A DNA stretch of 64,000 nucleotides. Origin: Luteolibacter algae. GTDB lineage: Bacteria > Verrucomicrobiota > Verrucomicrobiia > Verrucomicrobiales > Akkermansiaceae. The notes under the pieces are model-generated. The model was not told the origin of the DNA. It saw only the letters and a program-made list of their open reading frames with translations, and ran no database searches. Numbering within the stretch: position 1 is the first letter of the stretch; every line of letters starts with the position of its first letter. The stretch spans positions 1 through 64,000 of the forward strand of contig NZ_JBHUIT010000022.1 in the NCBI RefSeq assembly GCF_042683045.1, written 5' to 3'. This document shows positions 52,278-58,830 of the stretch, one piece after another. The translations under genes and the position numbers were made by a program.

Positions 52278-52538
52278 ATGAAAAATATAATCTCCTTCAT
52301 CTTGATCGGTGCCATCGGCCTATCGGCTGTAAGTTGCACAACTTCCTATGATGCTTATGGCCAGCCTCGCCAAACGGTTGATCCGGGTGCCGCCACTGTC
52401 GGAATCGCCGCCGCAGGCATTCTTGGTTACGCTTTGGCCAAGGATAAAAACCGTGATAAGCACCATCATTATAACAACCATCACAATCATTATAACCACT
52501 ACGATCGCTATAACAGACGTCATTATCGTCGTTACTGA
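52278..52538 (+). CDS. Small His/Asn/Tyr-rich lipoprotein, 86 aa
   Basis: Predicted lipoprotein from the ATG at 52278. The signal MKNIISFILIGAIGLSAVSC has lipidated Cys20. A Gly/Ala-rich hydrophobic stretch follows (ATVGIAAAGILGYALAKD, about 41-58), then a tail almost wholly of His, Asn, Tyr and Arg (HHHYNNHHNHYNHYDRYNRRHYRRY, split across residues 62-86). The tail could bind transition metals such as zinc or nickel; this is inference from composition. The frame is open 20 codons further upstream without a signal-like start. Downstream is a terminator. Confidence 0.75.
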   Translation: MKNIISFILIGAIGLSAVSCTTSYDAYGQPRQTVDPGAATVGIAAAGILGYALAKDKNRDKHHHYNNHHNHYNHYDRYNRRHYRRY

Positions 52539-52598
52539 TACGCGGATATAAAGGGTCTTTCTCTAACGGGTGTTTGAGTAAGGATCTTTAGGCTTGCC

Positions 52599-52640
52599 AA
52601 CGGAGGGTGAAACACTAGGTTCGCCCTCCGTTTTTCTTTT
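52599..52640 (+). terminator. Terminator upstream of rpsA
   Basis: AACGGAGGGTGAA pairs with TTCGCCCTCCGTT around a short CACTAGG loop, followed by TTTCTTTT. It ends the small lipoprotein transcript 105 bp before rpsA. Confidence 0.85.
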
Positions 52641-52712
52641 GTCTGGCAAGCGGTTGGAGCTCCGGTGCCTGTCAGACGCTACTTTTCCGGGGCAATTGTC
52701 GGAAGGAAAACG

Positions 52713-52741
52713 TAACCAAACTAACCAAACACTAACCAAAC
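52713..52741 (+). promoter_or_regulatory. AACCAAAC-repeat leader of rpsA
   Basis: Directly upstream of the rpsA ATG the octamer AACCAAAC occurs three times (about 52713-52741), making an unstructured C/A-rich 5' leader with no Shine-Dalgarno sequence. A GGAAGGA sequence lies about 38 bases upstream of the ATG, too far to act as one. S1 binds A/U-rich single-stranded mRNA and represses its own gene in E. coli, so this could be an S1 feedback or initiation site (inference). Confidence 0.45.
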
Positions 52742-52744
52742 CAT

Positions 52745-54454
52745 ATGAGTGCTGCTATCGCAGAACCCACCAACCAAGAACTGAGTGACCTTATCGACTC
52801 CAAATTCACGGAATTCCGTGAAGGATCCATCGTAAAGGGCACTATCCTCGAAATCCGCCCGCAAATCGTGCTCGTGGATATCGGTTACAAGTCCGAAGGC
52901 GCAATCCCATCCAACGAATTCGAGGATGAGGATATCGAAGTCGGCGATGAAATCGAAGTGCTCCTTGAGCGCCTCGAAAATGATGAAGGCATGGTTGTCC
53001 TCTCCAAAGAGAAGGCTGCCTACAAACAGAACTGGGACAAAATCGTCAAAGTCTATCAGGACGGCGGCCTTGTTCGCGGCAAAGTCAAATCCGTTGTCAA
53101 AGGTGGTCTCACCGTCAACGTTGGCGTCGAAGCTTTCCTTCCAGGCTCCCAAGTGGACATCATTCCACCGAAAGATCTCTCCGAATACGTGGGCAATGTC
53201 TACGAATTCAAAATCGTCAAGGTCAACGACGAGCGCAAGAACATCGTTCTTTCTCGCCGCGAAGTCATCGAGGCAGAGCGTTCCGAGCAGCGTCAGGCAT
53301 TCCTTCAGACTGTCAAGGTCGGGGACAAGGTTGTCGGCGCGATCAAGAATATCACCGATTTCGGTGCATTCGTCGATCTCCAGGGCATGGACGGACTCCT
53401 TCATATCACCGATATGTCATGGGGCCGTATCAACCATCCATCAGAGCTGCTTCACATCGGCCAGTCCGTGGATGTTGTTATCCTTGATGTTGACCGCGAG
53501 AAAGAGCGTGTATCGCTCGGCCTCAAGCAAATGTCAGATAACCCATGGGAAGATATCGAGCGTAAATATCCAATCGGCCAACAGGTCAAAGGACAAGTTA
53601 CCAAGCTTCTTCCTTACGGCGCGTTCATCGAAATCGAGCGTGGGGTCGAAGGCCTTGTGCACGTTTCCGAGCTCAGCTGGGTCAAGCGCATCACCCGTCC
53701 TTCCGACGTTCTCGAACTCGGCCAGGAAATCACCGCAGTCGTTCTCGGCATCAGCATCGAAGAGCAGAAGATCTCTCTCGGTGTCCGCCAACTCGAAGGC
53801 AACCCATGGGACGAGATCGAGCTCCGCTACCCTGTCGGCGCGACCATCACCGGCCCTGTCCGCAACCTCACCGCCTATGGCGCGTTCGTGGAGCTGGAAG
53901 AAGGTATCGACGGTATGATCCACGTTTCCGATATGTCTTGGACTCGCAAGATCAACCACCCATCCGAAGTTCTCAAGAAGAATGACGAGATCGAGGCTGT
54001 GGTTCTCGCGATCGACAAGGCGAACCAACGCGTTTCACTTGGTATCAAACAGACCGAGGACGATCCATGGTCCGCAATCGACGATCGCTTCAAAGTTGGC
54101 GATCTTGTCAAAGGCACTGTTGCTAAAATCGCATCCTTCGGTGCATTCGTATCCCTTGACGGTGATATCGATGGCCTCATCCACATTTCGCAACTCAGCG
54201 AAGACCACGTGGAAAAAGTCAAAGACGTCATCAAAGTCGGCGACGAAATCGAAGCCCGCGTCATCAAGGTCGACAAAGTGGAGCGCCGCATCGGTCTTTC
54301 CATCAAGGCCGTTGGTTACTCCGAGGAGCAGCTCAAAAAGGAAAGCGCAAGCTTCGAGTCCCTTCGTCCATCTTCCGAGATGGTCGGCCTCGAGCAAGCC
54401 TTCAACCTTGCAGCCGCAGCTTCCGAAGAGTGGAGCCCAGGCGACGAAGACTAA
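52745..54454 (+). CDS. rpsA: 30S ribosomal protein S1
   Basis: 569-residue ribosomal protein with six S1 RNA-binding repeats: residues about 25-95, 110-175, 190-262, 278-350, 365-437 and 452-522, each with the shape VKGTVAKIASFGAFVSLDGDIDGLIHISQLS (pieces visible in every copy). It is the full-length type and helps mRNA bind to the ribosome, especially transcripts without a Shine-Dalgarno sequence, which fits this genome. Leucine codons are almost all CTC or CTT (my hand count: 43 of 46, three CTG). That marks it as highly expressed and matches the AAG-anticodon tRNA-Leu nearby. It ends at two strong hairpins. Confidence 0.97.
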   Translation: MSAAIAEPTNQELSDLIDSKFTEFREGSIVKGTILEIRPQIVLVDIGYKSEGAIPSNEFEDEDIEVGDEIEVLLERLENDEGMVVLSKEKAAYKQNWDKIVKVYQDGGLVRGKVKSVVKGGLTVNVGVEAFLPGSQVDIIPPKDLSEYVGNVYEFKIVKVNDERKNIVLSRREVIEAERSEQRQAFLQTVKVGDKVVGAIKNITDFGAFVDLQGMDGLLHITDMSWGRINHPSELLHIGQSVDVVILDVDREKERVSLGLKQMSDNPWEDIERKYPIGQQVKGQVTKLLPYGAFIEIERGVEGLVHVSELSWVKRITRPSDVLELGQEITAVVLGISIEEQKISLGVRQLEGNPWDEIELRYPVGATITGPVRNLTAYGAFVELEEGIDGMIHVSDMSWTRKINHPSEVLKKNDEIEAVVLAIDKANQRVSLGIKQTEDDPWSAIDDRFKVGDLVKGTVAKIASFGAFVSLDGDIDGLIHISQLSEDHVEKVKDVIKVGDEIEARVIKVDKVERRIGLSIKAVGYSEEQLKKESASFESLRPSSEMVGLEQAFNLAAAASEEWSPGDED

Positions 54455-54462
54455 ATTCAAAA

Positions 54463-54528
54463 CGAGCCGGAAAAATCCGGCTCGCTATTCCCTCAAAGCC
54501 GGACAGGTTCGCCTGTCCGGCTTTTTGT
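54463..54528 (+). terminator. Tandem terminators of rpsA
   Basis: Hairpin 1 (54463-54484) is CGAGCCGG-AAAAAT-CCGGCTCG. Hairpin 2 (54495-54526) is AAAGCCGGACAGG-TTCG-CCTGTCCGGCTTT, followed by TTTG. The second, with a stable TTCG loop and a T-run, is the classic terminator. Confidence 0.9.
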
Positions 54529-54734
54529 TTTCCGGCAAACCAGCCGTGTGCCGATCCAAGTCGCTATCGGAATAGCTTTTGGCTTCTAGCCGGGCGCAAT
54601 GGCGAAATCCATCCTAACAGGCCAAAACTCTGTTGCTCGAGGAGCTCTATGGCAATCTACGTGGATTTGTCAGCGGTCTCATCCTGATCGTTTCGCACGA
54701 GACAAGTCCGGACCCGGCCGATTTAATCGGATTT

Positions 54735-56393
54735 TTACGAAACCGGCGTCTCCAATAAAGAGGCTGCCATCGCGCGGGCTTGATCTCCGCCACCTCCCAA
54801 CATGCGGACTAGCTCCGCAATACGCTTCTCGCCTTCCACCGGATATAACCGGGAACGGGTTCTGCCAGAGGAGACTTCCTTCTCGACAACGAAGTGATGC
54901 GCCGCGATCGCTGCGACTTGTGGAAAGTGGGTGATCGCGATCACTTGGTGCAGTTGTCCCAGCAATGCCATCTTTTTTCCGACAGCACGCGCGATCTCTC
55001 CGCCGACATTGGCATCGATCTCATCAAAAACCATAAGCGGCGTGGCATCTTGCTCGGCTAGTGACGATTTGACCGCAAGCATCACGCGGGAAATCTCACC
55101 CGAAGACGCGATCTGGCGCAGCGGGTGCAGGGGCTCTCCGGGATTCGGGCCGAATAAGAAATTGCAGGATTCAAAACCATGAAAACCCGGATCCTTCTGT
55201 TGGCTCAGGCCTACCTCAAAAGAAGATTGTTTAAAGCCGAGCTCCTTCAGTTGGGATGCGATATCTTTGGCCAAATTCGGCGCTGATTTTTTTCGTTGGT
55301 TGGTTAGCTTTTTCCCGATGGTCTCCAGCTCTTGACGAATTCTGGCAAGTGCGGCGGTGAGCGCCTCTATTTTTTCACCACGGTTGTCGATGTTATCCAA
55401 TCGATCGGAGATCGCGGCTTCACGATTGGCAATGTCCTCAATACCGGGGCCGTATTTACGCTTGAGCGACTCCACAAGATTGACGCGTTCTTCAATAGAG
55501 GCGGCTTCGGATGGATTGATATCCAGTTCCTCCGCGTAATCGGTCAGCGTTGCCTCCAGATCCTGTAGCTCGATGGACGCCGTTTCCAATGAAGATAGTT
55601 TTTCGGAAATGGAGGGATCGTATTTTTCAAGCTCCCGGGTAAGACGCTGCAGATCGGAAATCCTGCTGAGAATACCATCATCGCACGTTAACGCCGTCAC
55701 CGCCTGTGCGCTCAGCTCCACAAGACGTGTGGAGTTCGAAGAGCGATGATATCGCTCTTGTAGCTCTTCTCCATCTTCGGGAGTGATATTGGCAGATTGG
55801 ATTTCCTCCAGCTGGTAGCGCAGCAATTCCAGCTCCTGCTCGGAGGCACTTTCAGCTGTTTGTATTTCCTCCAGCTCTTGGGACTTTTCCCGCCAGACAC
55901 GATAGATGGACCGGTAATCGTTTAGTAGCAATTCGTTGTCCGCATAAGCGTCCAACATGGCTAGCTGCCGCTCCTGGGAAAGTAGTGATTGGTGATCGTG
56001 CGGGCCATGGAGATCTACTAGTCTCTCTCCAACTTTCTTCAGAAGCGTCAGGGTGACAGGGGAGTCGTTGATAAACTGCCGGTTTGCCGAAGTGCCAATG
56101 GAGCGGCGTATAATAATCTGGGTATCTTCGCACGGCTCGAGACCACCTTCCTCCAATATGGCGTTGATTTCCGCAGGATCTTTTAAATCAAAAACGGACT
56201 CGATGGTGCAGGTGTTTTCTCCGGTGCGGATGAGCCCTTTGTCGGCACGCTCACCCAGAATCATTTTCAGGGCGCCAACGATCACAGACTTACCTGCGCC
56301 AGTTTCCCCCGTGACACTGATTAGGCCGGAGCCTAACTCCCAAATGAGCTCGTCTACGAGTGCAAGATTACGGATTTTTAGAAGGGTAAGCAT
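54735..56393 (-). CDS. recN: DNA repair protein RecN
   Basis: 552-residue SMC-like ATPase that tethers DNA ends in double-strand break repair. Walker A GETGAGKS spans residues 29-36, a coiled coil fills about 150-360 (with the stalk LVDLHGPHDHQSLLSQ segment before it), and the second lobe has LRQIASSGEISRVMLA (signature) and VFDEIDANVGGE (Walker B). HQVIAITHFPQVAAIAAHHFVV completes the ATP site. The size matches the family (E. coli 553). No ribosome-binding site is seen before the ATG. Single gene on the minus strand, convergent with rpsA. Confidence 0.96.
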   Translation of the reverse strand: MLTLLKIRNLALVDELIWELGSGLISVTGETGAGKSVIVGALKMILGERADKGLIRTGENTCTIESVFDLKDPAEINAILEEGGLEPCEDTQIIIRRSIGTSANRQFINDSPVTLTLLKKVGERLVDLHGPHDHQSLLSQERQLAMLDAYADNELLLNDYRSIYRVWREKSQELEEIQTAESASEQELELLRYQLEEIQSANITPEDGEELQERYHRSSNSTRLVELSAQAVTALTCDDGILSRISDLQRLTRELEKYDPSISEKLSSLETASIELQDLEATLTDYAEELDINPSEAASIEERVNLVESLKRKYGPGIEDIANREAAISDRLDNIDNRGEKIEALTAALARIRQELETIGKKLTNQRKKSAPNLAKDIASQLKELGFKQSSFEVGLSQQKDPGFHGFESCNFLFGPNPGEPLHPLRQIASSGEISRVMLAVKSSLAEQDATPLMVFDEIDANVGGEIARAVGKKMALLGQLHQVIAITHFPQVAAIAAHHFVVEKEVSSGRTRSRLYPVEGEKRIAELVRMLGGGGDQARAMAASLLETPVS

Positions 56394-56571
56394 GAGAGGA
56401 TTTCGGCGTGATTATGCAGCCACATCGGAGAGAATCAATGCGTTTGGAAGCCTGTGGGACGTTTAATTTTGGAGAGTTCCGCACTGGCCCGGAATCGGCG
56501 GAAAAGGCCCGAACGATGGAGGTCCCGCAGCGTAGACTGCACATGAAAAATCCAGTAGTAAACAATTTGGC

Positions 56572-57615
56572 CTATTGCTTCCCGGCAGTGGGTTTCCGCC
56601 CCACCGCATATCGGTATCTGGCGATCGCATCGACCATCCCAGCCGCAATAGCAGCCTGAAATGACTCATTGGCGATCAATTTCGCCTCGTATGGATGGCT
56701 CATGAAGCCTCCTTCGAAGAGCACCGCGGGATGCTTGACTCCGGATAAGACGCTAAAGCGCGCACGCTTGATACCGCGGTCCAAAGTATTATTACCCAGT
56801 CGCCGCAAGACTGAGCCATGCAAAGCGGTGGCAAGAGCGATATTGGCGGAGTCATGCTCGTTGCCAGTCACCTTATTCGCGTCACTGGCACGTAGACCGC
56901 GGCCATAATGGGATACCCCCGGAGGGGATAAGGTGAAGGTTTCGATCCCGCGGGCGGTGCGGCTACCGGAATTAAAATGCAAACTTACGAAAATAGCGTT
57001 TTCGTTCACGCTGTTGGCGATGTTTACGCGTTCTTGGAGAGAAAGATATTTATCCGATTCACGGACCATTTTGACTTTGAAGCCCTTTGCCTCCAGCAAG
57101 CCTTTTAGCCGGATCGCAAGTTTCACATTGTAGTTTGCTTCAGTTCCGAGCGGATTGGTGGCGCCGGGATCTTTTCCACCATGACCCGCATCCAAGATCA
57201 CCGTGCGGAAATCTCCCGCATTTTTGATGAAATTCGGCCGTAGAACAGGATCGATCAACTTAGCCAGATCCATGCGGGAAACATAAACGCCGTTTCCGGA
57301 AGAAACCACGGAGTTGGAAAACACGAATTTCACATTATTCATCAGGCACTCGTTCCCGCCTACCTTCAGTTTCATCTCGACCTTAGGGTTTTCCAGCACG
57401 ACAGAGCCACCGGTGCGGGTGAGCTTCGTAAAACTGTAGAAGCGTTTGATGCTTTCCACGGAAACGTAATCACGCCCGCCGACTTTGATCATATCCCACC
57501 CGGCACCGGAAACCTCGGCCGTGGACACACCTAACGATGCAATAATTACGGCAAGAAAGCGTAGTAAATTGGAAATAGCGGCAGTTTTCAAAACGAGGGT
57601 TTTTCTCAGATACAT
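56572..57615 (-). CDS. amiC: N-acetylmuramoyl-L-alanine amidase (Amidase_3)
   Basis: 347 residues. A signal peptide or anchor (about 18-38) is followed by a copper-amine-oxidase-like or AMIN-type strand region (about 40-130) and the Amidase_3 domain (about 137-338). Zinc ligands and catalytic residues appear as VILDAGHGGKDPGA (His), GTEANYNVKLAIRL (Glu), FVSLHFNSGSR (His) and AVLFEGGFMSHP (catalytic Glu). It cleaves the bond between muramic acid and the stem peptide, probably during cell separation. The symbol is chosen by family, not by detailed phylogeny. Located between recN and the tRNA-Leu gene. Confidence 0.9.
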   Translation of the reverse strand: MYLRKTLVLKTAAISNLLRFLAVIIASLGVSTAEVSGAGWDMIKVGGRDYVSVESIKRFYSFTKLTRTGGSVVLENPKVEMKLKVGGNECLMNNVKFVFSNSVVSSGNGVYVSRMDLAKLIDPVLRPNFIKNAGDFRTVILDAGHGGKDPGATNPLGTEANYNVKLAIRLKGLLEAKGFKVKMVRESDKYLSLQERVNIANSVNENAIFVSLHFNSGSRTARGIETFTLSPPGVSHYGRGLRASDANKVTGNEHDSANIALATALHGSVLRRLGNNTLDRGIKRARFSVLSGVKHPAVLFEGGFMSHPYEAKLIANESFQAAIAAGMVDAIARYRYAVGRKPTAGKQ

Positions 57616-57811
57616 AATGCGATCACGAGGACTTATGAAAAGTATCTGGAATAAATCTCTCTGACAATCGGATTTTCCCCGTAGTTATCAGGGTTTTGCC
57701 CACTCGCTTGTTCTTTATCTCAAAAAAAACAAAAATATCGCAAAGATTATCTTGCGTTTATCTGTCGTTCGGGATACTTCCTGCGCGCACCCCGAACCGG
57801 GAAGCTGAAAA

Positions 57812-57893
57812 GCTCGGATGGCGGAATTGGTAGACGCGCTAGACTAAGGATCTAGTAGGGAAACCTGTGGAGGTTCGAGTCCTCTTTCGAGCA
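57812..57893 (+). tRNA. tRNA-Leu (anticodon AAG)
   Basis: The cloverleaf is complete: acceptor GCTCGGA/TTCGAGC, D stem GCG/CGC, anticodon stem CTAGA/TCTAG with loop CTAAGGA (anticodon AAG), a variable arm typical of leucine tRNA (TAGGGAAACCTG) and T stem GGAGG/CCTCT-like with the TTCGAGT loop. The discriminator is A, and no CCA is encoded. A34 is normally seen in bacteria only in tRNA-Arg(ACG); here A34 would need TadA deamination to inosine to read CTC. Confidence 0.93.
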
Positions 57894-57915
57894 CTTTCCT
57901 TTTGGGATAAGGATT

Positions 57916-57942
57916 GGCGGCCAGCAATGGCCGCCTTTTTTT
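57916..57942 (+). terminator. Terminator after tRNA-Leu
   Basis: GGCGGCCA-GCAA-TGGCCGCC forms a perfect 8-bp stem at 57916-57935, followed by TTTTTTT. It ends the tRNA-Leu transcript, and the pseudogene region starts beyond it. Confidence 0.92.
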
Positions 57943-58095
57943 GTGCCGATTTTTTATCTTCGGCCATTCTTCGGCCACTTTTTCCCAGATGGAGGGTCGA
58001 TTGTCAAAGGAGCTGCCAATTGGAAGTTTGTGGATGAATTGAACAGAAATACTCCGCGAACCTACGGCCATAGGAGAATGATCGCGATAGCTGAT

Positions 58096-58123
58096 AGGAT
58101 GGGGACGGAGCCGCTCCGCGATC
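58096..58123. repeat. 28-bp dispersed repeat, copy 1
   Basis: AGGATGG-NGNN-GGAGCCGCTCCGCGATC, matching the second copy at 58597-58624 in 25 of 28 bases (the last 17 identical). It contains a CGGAG/CTCCG palindrome. The two copies flank the L,D-transpeptidase pseudogene. Confidence 0.6.
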
Positions 58124-58129
58124 GCGAAG

Positions 58130-58539
58130 GCATGTTTCCGTCGGGCTCAGGGACAAAATCCTCAGCATCCATGAATACGACCGGCTCATCGCCACAGTTC
58201 CCATCACCCTGGGCTCCTCGGAGCCCCCGCGCCCGCCGGAGAGTGGCGCATCACGAGGGCTGCTGTGCCATTCCCTTGGTTCCGCTACGATCTCGGCGTC
58301 CTAAAGCGTGGGGAGCGCACCGATGATTTCCACAACCTTCCCCCCGGCCCGCAACAACCCCGTCGGCGTCCTCTGGGCCGGACTGAACCGCCCCGGCATC
58401 GGCATACACGGCAGCCCCGTGCCCGATACCATAGGCCGCGCCGGAAGCCACGGCTGTATCCGCCTTTCGAACTGGGATGCCGCCACATTTTACACGTTGG
58501 TAAGGGAAAGGGAAGGGCACCGCCGTCACCATCCGTTGA
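58130..58539 (+). pseudogene. L,D-transpeptidase (YkuD) pseudogene
   Basis: Remains of an exported peptidoglycan cross-linking enzyme, readable only by changing frame three times. Frame 0 has HVSVGLRDKILSIHEYDRL and ATVPITLGSSEPP. Frame 2 has APAGEWRITRAAVPFPWFRYD and GERTDDFHNLPPGP. Frame 0 again gives NNPVGVLWAGLNRPGIGIHG and TIGRAGSHGCIRLSNWDAA with the catalytic HGCIR. The end GKGTAVTIR-stop is in frame 1. Frameshifts lie near 58215-58230, 58345-58360 and 58505-58515. The active-site residues are still legible, so decay is fairly recent. The signal peptide region is not recognisable. Confidence 0.85.
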
Positions 58540-58596
58540 AACCGTCTGCCATGATTCGGGCCACATCCTCAACGGGGTTGGGTGCAGCTCGATCCC

Positions 58597-58624
58597 AGGA
58601 TGGCGTGGGAGCCGCTCCGCGATC
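58597..58624. repeat. 28-bp dispersed repeat, copy 2
   Basis: Second copy of the repeat at 58096-58123, in the same orientation, 500 bp away. Copy 2 starts 57 bp after the end of the L,D-transpeptidase remnant. No gene is seen from 58540 to 58830 apart from a frame of about 43 codons (WEPLRDHTLGKDLWERDIK...) from 58605 that faintly resembles the end of a small antitoxin-type protein, too weak to call. Confidence 0.55.
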
Positions 58625-58830
58625 ACACACTTGGCAAGGATCTTTGGGAACGGGACATCAAATCCGGGAGCATTGGCTCAATGAAAGGCCGAAAGCAGAT
58701 CGGCGCTGATCCGGATCTGTATCGTAGGCACTGATTGCTCTGTAAATGTGGAATAGCGGGGACTTCCCTCGATTCATACGACATTTGGATACAGACTTTT
58801 CATTCTGGCGAAGGGCTGTCACACGGGTGC

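Noticed and set aside
52713..52741. The AACCAAAC repeats as a CRISPR array
   Set aside because: The units are only eight bases, directly adjacent and without spacers, so they are a leader repeat. No CRISPR array or cas gene was seen in the window.
52721..54460. Three long minus-strand frames inside rpsA, rich in Asp, Glu and Phe
   Set aside because: They are antisense shadows made by the strongly biased codons of rpsA (CTC, GTC, GAA, ATC in fixed phase). None has a family match or its own start signal.
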